From: Ruminococcus sp. UBA3280
GTDB taxonomy: Bacteria; Bacillota; Clostridia; Oscillospirales; Ruminococcaceae
Assembly (NCBI GenBank): GCA_002362175.1
Contig: DETU01000103.1
Span: 7,572 to 25,867 of the forward strand
Length of the DNA: 18,296 nt
Direction: 5' to 3'
The notes under the pieces were generated by a model, which saw nothing but the letters and a program-made list of their open reading frames with translations, was not told where the DNA came from and ran no database searches. The translations under genes were made by a program, and so were the position numbers. Every line of letters starts with the position of its first letter. The stretch's first letter is position 1. Positions 1-8,504 of the stretch are shown one piece after another.

Positions 1-26
1 TATAATAAAAAATTTCCGATAGTCAA
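1..26 (-). promoter_or_regulatory. Partial sigma-A promoter for a gene left of the window
   Basis: On the minus strand a TTGACT hexamer (complement of 21-26) is followed after about 16 bases by TATA at the window edge, so a -10 box would straddle base 1. Just upstream are two AATTTAAC copies at 40-47 and 51-58, an 11-base period. The promoter would serve a gene outside the window. Only half of the -10 is visible, so this is tentative. Confidence 0.35.
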
Positions 27-59
27 TAGAAAACATATAAATTTAACGTGAATTTAACA

Positions 60-917
60 TTAGTAAGGAAGCCTGAACTGTCCCACTCTTATTTTATTTT
101 CTGCAATAACCATTGAAAAAGTTTCTTTTTCGGAGTATGGTTCATCGGGTGAGGTATCTGTTCCTTCATAATAATTTTCTACTGTAAAGAATATCTCGTC
201 ATCGGTTTGTGACTGTATGTCTACGATTTTTGAAACTGAATAATATGGATTCATTTCACGCTGACCGTTCAGGGCGTAAACTTCTCCGTCAAGTTCGAGA
301 TAGAGCATTTTCAAATCTTCATTAGGATAACGGTTACTGAAAACATTGTAATAATCGTTTTCTATATCAGAGAAAGACTTTATATTATAGTCGGTAATTT
401 TGTAGTAAGTCCAGCCGAAACCGTTCTGAACAGTTGAATCCATATCAAGACTGTACGGACAGCCGACCGTATAAAGCCATTGAATACGACAAGCAGATTC
501 AAAGAGTGCCTGACCTGCCGACATCATAAGCTGTTCGTTATCTGTCTGCGGTTCTTCTTCAAACTGTAATGCACCGTCTTTGTCGTATGAGAACGCACCT
601 GCACCGAGTGGGTCGGGCTGGGAAAATTCTTCATTATCTGATATTGCAGTACTGTTTGTTGCTGAAACGGTTGTTGAAGTAACAGACGTTGTTGCAGTTC
701 CTGTTGTTTTTTCGGTTATGGTGGTTGTTTTTGTGGAAGAAGCAGTTGAGGAAGTTTTTACGGCTTGTGGGTCGGGCTGAATTGTTACCTGTGGTATTTC
801 AGAAGATTCTGAACTTTGTGAAGTATCGGGAGTATCATTTTCAGTCTGTTTTTTTTCACAGCCGTAACTGCTGATTATAATTGCCGTTACAAGAAAAGCC
901 ATAACAAATTTTTTCAT
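60..917 (-). CDS. Thr/Ser-rich lipoprotein of unknown function
   Basis: Predicted 285-residue exported lipoprotein. The start at 917 is preferred over the in-frame start at 968 because TAGGAG lies just upstream and the protein then opens with MKK, a hydrophobic stretch and a lipobox, SYGC, with the lipidated cysteine at residue 20. A Thr/Ser-rich linker of roughly 70 residues follows, flanked by two QPDP motifs, as in cell-wall-spanning spacers. The C-terminal part (about residue 120 on) is a mixed acidic and aromatic domain that I do not recognise. It starts 10 bases after the rnr stop, and the rnr TAG is part of its ribosome binding site, so it is probably co-transcribed with rnr. A role at the cell surface is inferred from the signal only. 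Confidence 0.85.
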   Translation of the reverse strand: MKKFVMAFLVTAIIISSYGCEKKQTENDTPDTSQSSESSEIPQVTIQPDPQAVKTSSTASSTKTTTITEKTTGTATTSVTSTTVSATNSTAISDNEEFSQPDPLGAGAFSYDKDGALQFEEEPQTDNEQLMMSAGQALFESACRIQWLYTVGCPYSLDMDSTVQNGFGWTYYKITDYNIKSFSDIENDYYNVFSNRYPNEDLKMLYLELDGEVYALNGQREMNPYYSVSKIVDIQSQTDDEIFFTVENYYEGTDTSPDEPYSEKETFSMVIAENKIRVGQFRLPY

Positions 918-927
918 TTGTATTCTC

Positions 928-3075
928 CTATTCATCGTCGTCATCGTCAAGTACAAAGTCAATAACACCGTCGCTTACATTAACGGCAGAACATATTACC
1001 TGAACAGTCTGACCGAGATTATATGAAACACCGCTGAATTTTTCAGTCAGTGAAACGGGTTCTGAATAGTCATATTCACCTTCGGGGAGAGTGCGTATGT
1101 GTACAAGACCCTCAATGGTGTTGGGAAGCTGTATATAGAAACCAAATTCAGTAACGCTTGAAATACGTGCGGTAAAAGTTTCGCCTATATGTGACTTCAT
1201 ATATTCAGCCTTATAACAATCCTCACATTCTCTTTCAATTGTAACCGCTCTTATTTCAGCAGCGGAGGAACGTTCTGCGGCGTTCACTGCAAAACCAGAA
1301 TAACGTTTGTTAAGCCATTCATTGTTATATCCTGCGAGAATATCGGTTATTATGCGGTGTATTGCGAGGTCGGGATAACGTCTGATAGGGGAGGTAAAAT
1401 GTGCGTAATCATCAAGCACAAGTCCGAAATGTCCGACAGGTTCAACGGAATACTTGGCTTTTGACATTGAACGGAGTACCATAAGATTTACTGCTTCAAA
1501 TTTGTCCGTTCCCTTTGCACTTTCAAGAATTTTTGCAGCGTGTACGGGTTTAAATTCAGTGAAATGCGGACATTCAAGATTGAATTTCGGCAGAAGTTCG
1601 TGTAGTGCTTCAACTTTTTCTTCAGGAGGAGCTTCATGGATTCTGTAGACAAACGGCACTTTCTTTTCTTTGGCAAGTTTTGCGGCGGCTTCGTTTGCAG
1701 TCAGCATAAATTCTTCAATAATCCGCTCCGCTTTTCCACGTTCTCTCGGAACAACTCCACAGCATATACCGTCATCGTCTATTATCAGCTTACTTTCAGT
1801 CGTTTCGATTTCGGGAGCATTACGGCGTTTTTTCTTGGCAATAAGAATGTCTGCCAGTTCGTTCATGAGAAAAATTTCATTTCTTACATCAGCGTATTTC
1901 TCAGCAATTTCAGGAGTTTCTGAACTTTCAAGAACAGTATTTATTTCCGAATAAACGCCTTTTACACGTGAACGTATAACACTCTTACAGAAACGGTAAG
2001 AAATAATTTGTCCCTCGTTGTTGAGATTCACAAAAGCCGAGAGAGTGAGTCTGTTTTCGTCGGGATTAAGCGAACATATACCGTTTGAGAGTTCTTTTGG
2101 AAGCATGGGAACGACACGGTCGGCATAATAAATACTTGTGCCACGTCTCATAGCTTCCTTGTCAAGTTCACTGTTTCCCTTTACATAGTGGGAAACGTCG
2201 GCAATGTGTACGCCAAGCAGATAGCCGTTGTCTGTTTTTTCCACGGAAACAGCGTCGTCAAGGTCCTTGGATTCCGCACCGTCTATTGTGAATATTTTCA
2301 TATCACAGAGATTTTCACGGTTATTGAAAGAATACGGCTGTACACCTCCCTCAGAAATTTTTCTTGCTTCTTTCAGAACTTCTTCGGGAAATTCGTCGGG
2401 GGCATTGTGAATCATGAGAATTGACTTTGCACATGATGACGCATATTCAGAACTGCCGAAAACAGAAGTGATTTTAACTTTGTGTTCGGCGTGTCGTCTG
2501 CCACGGAAAACTATTTCAGCAAGAACTTTGTCGCCGTTATTGAATTTTACACTTTGGTCTTTTATAATAGTTATGTGGTTTTTTGTTGCCGAATCGGGAA
2601 CAAGGTAGGGGCTTCCGTCTGCAAATTCAATTCTGCCTGTCATCACGGAACTTCCGAAATCTATAATATCCACTATTTCGCCCTCGGGTTCGCCTGAACG
2701 TGAGGGAATATCCGAAATAAGCACACGGTCGTTTGGCATAGCACCAAGCATACATTTTCCGGGAATAAAATACTCAATATCATTATCCGTTCTGGCAAAT
2801 CCGAAAGTACGGCTAAGACGTGTAACTGTGCCGACATAAATATTAAGCCGTGAACAAAGACCGACTTTCATTCCCTTGCGTACGGTAATAATACCGTCCT
2901 TGCGGAGTTCTTCGAATGCTTTTATAAAATTTTCACGTCCCTGTTTTTTGGTACGGCATTTGGTCTCAAGTTCATTTATCGGCATAGTTTTTTTATTGCA
3001 GGTTTTGAGAAAAGTTACTATTTTCTTTCTGTAGCTTTCAACATCATTTTTTTGTGAACTGATTTTCTTCTTCAT
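928..3075 (-). CDS. rnr: Ribonuclease R (3'-5' exoribonuclease)
   Basis: A 715-residue RNase R/VacB, a processive hydrolytic 3'-5' exonuclease that degrades structured RNA in the cytoplasm. Domains in order: an N-terminal winged-helix-like segment (about 15-75), cold-shock OB folds (about 78-200), the RNB catalytic domain (about 255-580) with the metal-binding Asp cluster IDGAESKDLDDA at 264-275 and FTSPIRRYPDL at 560-570, then an S1 domain (about 628-708). The ATG at 3075 has AAGGAG upstream. The length is normal. The protein ends in DDDDDE, an acidic tail, where many RNase R proteins end in a basic one. It lies downstream of secG, a common Firmicute arrangement, but smpB does not follow here; a lipoprotein gene does. 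A terminator-like hairpin sits just before the start, so expression may depend on readthrough. Confidence 0.97.
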   Translation of the reverse strand: MKKKISSQKNDVESYRKKIVTFLKTCNKKTMPINELETKCRTKKQGRENFIKAFEELRKDGIITVRKGMKVGLCSRLNIYVGTVTRLSRTFGFARTDNDIEYFIPGKCMLGAMPNDRVLISDIPSRSGEPEGEIVDIIDFGSSVMTGRIEFADGSPYLVPDSATKNHITIIKDQSVKFNNGDKVLAEIVFRGRRHAEHKVKITSVFGSSEYASSCAKSILMIHNAPDEFPEEVLKEARKISEGGVQPYSFNNRENLCDMKIFTIDGAESKDLDDAVSVEKTDNGYLLGVHIADVSHYVKGNSELDKEAMRRGTSIYYADRVVPMLPKELSNGICSLNPDENRLTLSAFVNLNNEGQIISYRFCKSVIRSRVKGVYSEINTVLESSETPEIAEKYADVRNEIFLMNELADILIAKKKRRNAPEIETTESKLIIDDDGICCGVVPRERGKAERIIEEFMLTANEAAAKLAKEKKVPFVYRIHEAPPEEKVEALHELLPKFNLECPHFTEFKPVHAAKILESAKGTDKFEAVNLMVLRSMSKAKYSVEPVGHFGLVLDDYAHFTSPIRRYPDLAIHRIITDILAGYNNEWLNKRYSGFAVNAAERSSAAEIRAVTIERECEDCYKAEYMKSHIGETFTARISSVTEFGFYIQLPNTIEGLVHIRTLPEGEYDYSEPVSLTEKFSGVSYNLGQTVQVICSAVNVSDGVIDFVLDDDDDE

Positions 3076-3088
3076 AAATTCTCCTTAT

Positions 3089-3124
3089 AAAAAAATCAAG
3101 CCCCATGACTTTTTGTCACAGGGC
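3089..3124 (-). terminator. Intrinsic terminator or attenuator between secG and rnr
   Basis: In minus-strand RNA a 10-bp stem (arms 3115-3124 and 3100-3109, loop of five A) is complete if two G-U pairs are counted. It is followed by UUGAUUUUUUU. On the plus strand the same two positions are C-A mismatches, so the direction is minus. It follows the secG stop by 10 bases and ends about 13 bases before the rnr start codon. Confidence 0.8.
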
Positions 3125-3134
3125 ATACGGTTTA

Positions 3135-3395
3135 TTACTTGTTGGTAAAAATTGGAATAATATTGACTGCAAGAACAGCAACGAAAAGAATAATTGCGAG
3201 AGTTCTTGTAATCTTGTTGAGGATAGCCTCTTTTGTTCTTCCTTCATTTTTACCATAGAAAGAATCTGAACTTGCACCGGTAAGTGCAGCGGTCATACTG
3301 TCCTGTGATTTCTGGTCCTGTGAAAGACAAATAACGATAGTTACCAAACAAACGAGAAGAATTAAAATTCCTCCTGCAACTTCTAAAGTACTCAT
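3135..3395 (-). CDS. secG: Preprotein translocase subunit SecG
   Basis: An 86-residue membrane protein, the small subunit of the SecYEG channel, which assists export of unfolded proteins driven by SecA. Two hydrophobic helices are visible at about residues 5-24 and 66-84. Between them is a polar loop with the SDSFYGKNEGRTKEAIL region, which matches the family's GxxxFFGK-type motif before the second helix. The ATG at 3395 is chosen over the upstream in-frame ATG at 3425 because CGGAGG precedes it at good spacing and the family N-terminus starts there. A clean promoter lies upstream and a terminator-like hairpin follows before rnr. Confidence 0.95.
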   Translation of the reverse strand: MSTLEVAGGILILLVCLVTIVICLSQDQKSQDSMTAALTGASSDSFYGKNEGRTKEAILNKITRTLAIILFVAVLAVNIIPIFTNK

Positions 3396-3446
3396 ATGAA
3401 AAACCTCCGAAAAATAAGAATACACAATATTTCAAATATCCCTATT

Positions 3447-3475
3447 ATTATATCATGATTTATCAGATAATGCAA
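3447..3475 (-). promoter_or_regulatory. Sigma-A promoter of secG
   Basis: Minus strand: -35 TTGCAT (3470-3475), 17-base spacer, -10 TATAAT (3447-3452). The predicted RNA start is about 45 bases before the secG ATG. T- and A-rich runs at 3480-3510 could act as an UP element. Confidence 0.8.
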
Positions 3476-3541
3476 GTGTTTTCAGGAAAAAAACAAAAAA
3501 ATTTTCTGATATTTGCTTGTACAAAATAAACAAAAAAACAT

Positions 3542-4498
3542 TTATATATATTCAAGTGATTTCAGAATAAAAAGCCATGTTGTAAGTGTGAATGCACTGC
3601 AAAGGGTTGTAAGCATTACGGCGAAAGCGGTTATTGTACCTTTATGACCGAAATTTCTTGACATTACAAAACAACTTCCTGTTGTTGCACTGCCGAGCAT
3701 GACAAGAATTGCAATAAGTTTTTCGCCTCTGAAACCGAGTTTAACGGCAATTGGTAGGAATATACCGCAGAACAGCACAAGTTTGATAAAGACAATACCG
3801 AGAGTAACAGGCAGTTTTCCTTTAGCGTCCTCAAATCTGAACGACGCACCGAGTGCGATAAGTGATAGGGGAGTTGCCATATTTGCAAGATATGAAACGG
3901 ATTTTGAAAGTATTACAGGCTGTGGGATTTTCAGCAGTGACCATATAATACCTACAGCAATACCAAGTATAATCGGATTCGTCACTATACCTTTCAGGGT
4001 ATTCAGGAATAGTGTTTTTCCTGATTTTACGTTGTTTTTGTCGGGAGAGGTCAGTGAAAGTGCTATAACTGCGATTATATTGTAAATTGGTACAGTTCCG
4101 ACAATCATCAGAGCAGCCATAGTTGCCTCACCGTAAATATTTTTTACAAAGGCTATTCCAAGTATTGCGGCACTGCTCCTGTATGATGCCTGAATTATTT
4201 CACCCCGTTCGGATTTGTCCTTATTGAGAAACGAGTAAAGAAAAGCAATTCCCACGCTTATAAGTGTGGCGGTTATGCAGAAAACAACAAATTCAGTATC
4301 CCATACCGCACGGAAATCTGCTGTTGATAAGTCCATGAACAGCAGGGCGGGAAGAAGTGTACGGAAAACAAATTTATTTATCTGAGCGGTAGAGTGTTCG
4401 TCAAGCAGGTTTACTTTGCGGACAAACCAACCGAATACCATCATCATAAATACGGGGACAGTCGCATTCAGACTGAACATTAAATTTTCAGCAAACAA
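3542..4498 (-). CDS. AEC-family (auxin efflux carrier type) permease
   Basis: A 318-residue integral membrane protein of the AEC family (Mem_trans, PF03547), with about ten hydrophobic helices in two halves around a polar loop near residues 148-160. Family-like features are the opening MFGWFVRK segment, the LLPALLF stretch in the first half and LGSATTGSCFVMSRNFG near the end. Members move organic acids such as malate, or auxin-like compounds; the substrate cannot be read here. The start is TTG at 4498: AAGGTGAT lies 8 bases upstream and overlaps the potD stop codon, whereas the next ATG (4480) has no ribosome binding site. With only 14 bases from potD, it is probably the last gene of the pot operon. 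No clear terminator follows it. Confidence 0.85.
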   Translation of the reverse strand: MFAENLMFSLNATVPVFMMMVFGWFVRKVNLLDEHSTAQINKFVFRTLLPALLFMDLSTADFRAVWDTEFVVFCITATLISVGIAFLYSFLNKDKSERGEIIQASYRSSAAILGIAFVKNIYGEATMAALMIVGTVPIYNIIAVIALSLTSPDKNNVKSGKTLFLNTLKGIVTNPIILGIAVGIIWSLLKIPQPVILSKSVSYLANMATPLSLIALGASFRFEDAKGKLPVTLGIVFIKLVLFCGIFLPIAVKLGFRGEKLIAILVMLGSATTGSCFVMSRNFGHKGTITAFAVMLTTLCSAFTLTTWLFILKSLEYI

Positions 4499-4512
4499 TT
4501 TTTTTCATCACC

Positions 4513-5784
4513 TTAAAAAATATCTTTTTTAGCTTTTATATGACGGCGTATCAGTACAAATATCATAATCATTATACAGAATACAAGAAATATAGGAACA
4601 AGCAGTTTATTTGTCGTTTCGTCCTCGGCGGACTTCATTTCCGTCCATAGATTCTGCATTTTTAGATTTGCTTCGTCCGGCAGATTGACGAAAACCGTAG
4701 TTTTATCGGCTATGAACTGACTGTCGGGATATGAAACAGGGCTTTCACGGACATCTTCATCAAGCATATCAAAAGCCGCCTGATGAGGAGTAGAATAACA
4801 TATGTAGTCAATATTTGCAAAAGCTATGTCAGGTTCGCACATAAAATTGATGTACATTTCAGCGGCTTCTTTCTGTCTTGCCGACGACGGTATACACATA
4901 GCATCAATAAAAAGATTAGTTCCACTTTTTGGTACGACAAAATTCAAATCTTCGTTTTCGTCAAGTATAGTGAGTGCGTCACCTGCATAATACGGAGCTA
5001 TAAGTGCGTCACCTGCTCCCATTTTATCAAAGATTTCGTCCATTACATATCCCTGCACGATTTTTTTCTGCTGACGGAGTTTACGTGCTGCGTCCTCAAG
5101 TTCGTCGGGATTTTCCGTATTGAGAGAATAACCTTGCATAAGTTCTGCAATTGCAAAAGCGTCACGGGGATTGTCAAACATAAGAATCTGGTCGGCATAG
5201 TCCTCGTTCCACAGCAAATCCCAGTCTATATCTTCTTCAGGAATATCAATCATTGTTTCGTCGTATATAATTCCGACAGTTCCCCACGTATATGGGACAC
5301 TGTATTCATTTGACGGGTCATAAGCCTGATTCCTGAAATTATTCATTATATATTTAAAGTTGGGGATATTGTTCATGTCAAGTGGCTGGACAAGTTTTTC
5401 CTTAATCATTTTGCTAATCATGTAGTCCGACGGAATAATTACATCATAAGCCGCACCGCCTCCCTTTAGTTTGGCATAAAGTTCTTCATTGGTGGCATAG
5501 TTTGTGTAGTTGACTTTTATTCCCGTAAGCTTTTCAAATTCACTGTTAACGTCAAGAGTTCCCTCGTCTGCACCTGTAGAAATATATTCGCCCCAGTTGT
5601 AGACATTTATGGAAAGTCCCTTGTCTTTGAATCTTGTATAGTATTCGGGGTCTGATATTGTAAGTGTCTGCACGGAAATTTCATTATCATCTTCAGCGTT
5701 TTCTTTTGTTGACGAACTGCATGAAGTCAACAGACTTAATGCTGTGAACGATGCCGTAATAAGCGGAAGTATTTTATTTTTCAT
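4513..5784 (-). CDS. potD: Spermidine/putrescine ABC transporter substrate-binding protein
   Basis: A 423-residue polyamine-binding lipoprotein of the PotD/PotF family. A signal peptide ends in the lipobox LTSC (Cys22). The binding domain begins near residue 57 with LSINVYNWGEYI and continues with GGGAAYDVIIPSDYMI, YSVPYTWGTVGIIYD and SGTNLFIDAMCIP, all typical of the family. Unusually, the C-terminus carries a second hydrophobic helix (about 394-412, LLVPIFLVFCIMIMIFVLI) followed by RRHIKAKKDIF, so the mature protein would be anchored at both ends. The ATG at 5784 comes 2 bases after the potC stop, with a GGGGG ribosome binding site inside potC. It delivers polyamines to PotB/PotC. Confidence 0.95.
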   Translation of the reverse strand: MKNKILPLITASFTALSLLTSCSSSTKENAEDDNEISVQTLTISDPEYYTRFKDKGLSINVYNWGEYISTGADEGTLDVNSEFEKLTGIKVNYTNYATNEELYAKLKGGGAAYDVIIPSDYMISKMIKEKLVQPLDMNNIPNFKYIMNNFRNQAYDPSNEYSVPYTWGTVGIIYDETMIDIPEEDIDWDLLWNEDYADQILMFDNPRDAFAIAELMQGYSLNTENPDELEDAARKLRQQKKIVQGYVMDEIFDKMGAGDALIAPYYAGDALTILDENEDLNFVVPKSGTNLFIDAMCIPSSARQKEAAEMYINFMCEPDIAFANIDYICYSTPHQAAFDMLDEDVRESPVSYPDSQFIADKTTVFVNLPDEANLKMQNLWTEMKSAEDETTNKLLVPIFLVFCIMIMIFVLIRRHIKAKKDIF

Positions 5785-5786
5785 AG

Positions 5787-6590
5787 TCAGTTCCCCCTGT
5801 AAGAGCCGTTTTTCTTTGCGGTTCTGTTTTCAATGGCGTTTTTCACAATCAGAACTATCACAACAGCCACAAATATAAGTGTGGAAAGTGCGTTGATTTC
5901 GGGTGAGACTTTTCTTCTTGTCATGGAGTATATTGTTATTGGAAGGGTCTGAGAGGTTGAACCGCTGGTGAAGTAGCTTACAACAAAGTCGTCGAGAGAG
6001 TATGTAAAAGCCATAAGGAAACCGCTTACAACTCCGGGCATGATTTCAGGAAGTACGACTTTTATGAAAGCTTTTACGGGACTGCAACCCAAGTCCTGAG
6101 CTGCTTCAAAGATGTGGGGATTCATCTGATTGAATTTAGGCATGACATTCAGTATTACATACGGGACATCAAAAGTTATATGTGCTATAAGCAACGTTAC
6201 AAAACCAAATTCAAGATTCATTCTTGCCGCAAAGAACACAAACAACAGCATAAGCGATACACCCGTAACGATTTCGGGATTGATAATCGGCATATTTGTT
6301 ATGTTCATTACAACCGCTTTGGGTACTTTTTTCATGTGGTGTATTCCTATTGCGGCAAGAGTACCGAGAACAGTAGAGACAATGCTTGCGATTACGGCAA
6401 TTACTGCTGTATTTATAAGTGAGGAAATAATAATCCTGTTATGAAAAAGTCTTTTGTACCAGTCAAGAGTGAAACCGCTGAAAACGCTTCTGCTTTTTGT
6501 TTCATTGAAGGAAAAGACTATCAGCACAAAAATGGGAACATACAGGAAAAGCAGTACAAGTACGAGATATATTTTACCGAGTTTTTTCAA
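5787..6590 (-). CDS. potC: Spermidine/putrescine ABC transporter permease PotC
   Basis: A 267-residue inner-membrane permease with about six helices. The EAA loop that docks onto the ATPase is EAAQDLGCSPVKAFIKVVLP, followed by PGVVSGF. The start is TTG at 6590 with AAGGAGG 8 bases upstream. A longer in-frame start at 6633-6635 would place that ribosome binding site inside the gene and overlap potB, so it is rejected. It follows potB by 16 bases and precedes potD by 2. PotB and PotC form the channel for polyamine uptake. Confidence 0.94.
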   Translation of the reverse strand: MKKLGKIYLVLVLLFLYVPIFVLIVFSFNETKSRSVFSGFTLDWYKRLFHNRIIISSLINTAVIAVIASIVSTVLGTLAAIGIHHMKKVPKAVVMNITNMPIINPEIVTGVSLMLLFVFFAARMNLEFGFVTLLIAHITFDVPYVILNVMPKFNQMNPHIFEAAQDLGCSPVKAFIKVVLPEIMPGVVSGFLMAFTYSLDDFVVSYFTSGSTSQTLPITIYSMTRRKVSPEINALSTLIFVAVVIVLIVKNAIENRTAKKNGSYRGN

Positions 6591-6606
6591 TATATAAACC
6601 TCCTTT

Positions 6607-7413
6607 TTACATGAGAACCTGTTCGTCGGGGTCAAACTGATTCATTACTGTCATGATAACAAGTATAATAACCATGAGAACAAGCGAAATAGCCGCCCCC
6701 AAATGTGGATTATAGGCATTTCCGAGGAACTGCATTTCTATAAGGTCGCCTATAAGAAGATTTGAACCGCCGCCGAGCATACGGGAAATAATGAATGTGG
6801 AAATAGCCGGAACAAATACCATTGTTACTCCTGAAGTTATTCCCGGCATACTTAGTGGAATGACCACTCTGAAAAGAGTTGAAACAGAACTGCAACCCAA
6901 ATCCGAGGCAGCTTCAAAAAGTGACTTATCTATTTTTTCCATTACCGAGTAAAGCGGAAGTATCATAAACGGAAGATAATTATAAACCATTCCGAGAACA
7001 ACAGCACCCGATGTATTTATTAGTTTCACAGGACCAAGTCCGACTATTCCGAGAATATGATTTATAATACCGTTATTTCCGAGAAGCGTCATCCATGCAT
7101 ATGTACGGAGCAGGAAGTTCATCCACATGGGAAGCATTACAATCATAAGCATAGTACCCTGCTTGTGTTTGTCCATTCTTGACAGTATAAACGCTATCGG
7201 GTAAGCTATTACAAGACATATTGCGGTTGCTATTAGTGAGAGCCATATTGAACGTACAAATATATTTGCATACTGTCCGACATCTGAAATATATTTCATG
7301 GTAAATTCACCGTTGTCGGACGTAAATGCAAAATATGCTATCATCAGCAGGGGAACAAGTATGAATACTATCATCCATACAAGATAAGGAGCAGAGAAAT
7401 ATTTCAGTTTCAT
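6607..7413 (-). CDS. potB: Spermidine/putrescine ABC transporter permease PotB
   Basis: A 268-residue permease with about six membrane helices. Family signatures are MLPMWMNFLLRTYAWM, where PotB proteins have LP.W.....R.YAW, and the EAA loop EAASDLGCSSVSTLFRVVIP. The start ATG at 7413 shares one base with the potA stop codon (TAATG) and has GGAGG upstream, so the two are probably translationally coupled. It pairs with PotC as the transmembrane part of the uptake system. Confidence 0.95.
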   Translation of the reverse strand: MKLKYFSAPYLVWMIVFILVPLLMIAYFAFTSDNGEFTMKYISDVGQYANIFVRSIWLSLIATAICLVIAYPIAFILSRMDKHKQGTMLMIVMLPMWMNFLLRTYAWMTLLGNNGIINHILGIVGLGPVKLINTSGAVVLGMVYNYLPFMILPLYSVMEKIDKSLFEAASDLGCSSVSTLFRVVIPLSMPGITSGVTMVFVPAISTFIISRMLGGGSNLLIGDLIEMQFLGNAYNPHLGAAISLVLMVIILVIMTVMNQFDPDEQVLM

Positions 7414-8462
7414 TATGTATTATCCTCCGTTTTTTTCATAATGTGAATATCGTCGGGGTCAAATGTCATTCCGATTACAGAACTTACAGGACAGGCTTTT
7501 GTTGAATGGATAATCCATTTTTTATCTGCACTGTCAACGCACATTTCATAGTGAACTCCCTTAAATACAACCGATTCAACTATGCCCGTGAGTTCGGCGT
7601 TTTCTTCAGGAATTATTTTTACATCTTCGGGACGGATTACAACATCAACCTGTTCATTCGGTGCAAACCCTTTATCAACACACCTGAAACGTTTTCCCGT
7701 AAATTCAACAAGACAATCTTCAGGCATAGAACCGTTTATAATGTTGCTTTCACCGATAAAGTCGGCAACAAAGGCGTTTACAGGTTCATTATATATGTCT
7801 GTCGGAGAACCTATCTGCTGAATATATCCGTTGTTCATAACGACTATGCTGTCACTCATTGTAAGGGCTTCTTCCTGGTCGTGAGTAACATATATGAATG
7901 TCAGTTCAAGTTCCTGCTGGATACGGCGTAATTCTATCTGCATTTCCTTTCTCAGTTTTAAATCCAAAGCACCTAAAGGCTCATCAAGCAGTAATACTTT
8001 CGGGTGATTGACTAATGCACGGGCAATTGCAACACGTTGTTGTTGCCCGCCTGAAAGACGGTTAACGGAACGTTTTTCAAAGCCCATTAAATTAACCATT
8101 TCAAGCATTTCACCCACACGTTTTCTGATTTCCTTTTCAGAAATCTTTTTTACTCTTAGTCCGAATGCTATATTTTCGTATACATTCAGGTGCGGAAAAA
8201 GGGCATATCTCTGAAAAACTGTGTTTACGTTTCTTTTGTGCGGAGGTACTCCGTTTATACGCTGACCGTCAAAAAAAACGTCACCGCTTGTCGGTTCAAG
8301 AAACCCTGCTATAATACGGAGAGTGGTGGTTTTTCCACAGCCCGACGGTCCGAGGAAAGTTACAAATTCCTTATCTTTTATATCAAGACTTATATTTTTC
8401 AGAATTTTTTCGCCGTCCTCAAATTCAACAACAATATCTTTAAGACTTATTATATTTTCCAT
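7413..8462 (-). CDS. potA: Spermidine/putrescine ABC transporter ATP-binding protein PotA
   Basis: A 349-residue cytoplasmic ABC ATPase. Walker A GPSGCGKTT is at 38-46, the Q-loop Gln at 84, signature LSGGQ at 136-140, Walker B VLLLDEP from 156, and the switch His at 194 in THDQEEA. Beyond about residue 240 lies a TOBE-type regulatory domain (VVIRPEDVKI). The length suits PotA. The ATG at 8462 has GGAAGG upstream. It is the first gene of potABCD, the reading order usual in bacteria. Only 46 bases separate it from the preceding hairpin, and I see no convincing promoter in them, so the operon may be reached by readthrough or use a weak promoter. Confidence 0.96.
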   Translation of the reverse strand: MENIISLKDIVVEFEDGEKILKNISLDIKDKEFVTFLGPSGCGKTTTLRIIAGFLEPTSGDVFFDGQRINGVPPHKRNVNTVFQRYALFPHLNVYENIAFGLRVKKISEKEIRKRVGEMLEMVNLMGFEKRSVNRLSGGQQQRVAIARALVNHPKVLLLDEPLGALDLKLRKEMQIELRRIQQELELTFIYVTHDQEEALTMSDSIVVMNNGYIQQIGSPTDIYNEPVNAFVADFIGESNIINGSMPEDCLVEFTGKRFRCVDKGFAPNEQVDVVIRPEDVKIIPEENAELTGIVESVVFKGVHYEMCVDSADKKWIIHSTKACPVSSVIGMTFDPDDIHIMKKTEDNT

Positions 8463-8504
8463 TTACTTATTCCTTCCGGTAAAAATTTCATATTTGTAAT
8501 GACC

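Noticed and set aside
3480..3510. Hairpin TCAGGAAAA/TTTTCTGA after the AEC permease as a terminator
   Set aside because: The stem is weak, has a bulge, and no U-run follows it on the minus strand. It is more likely an A/T-rich element upstream of the secG promoter.
6591..6635. Longer N-terminus of PotC starting at 6635
   Set aside because: It would overlap potB and contain the strong AAGGAGG that serves the TTG start at 6590.
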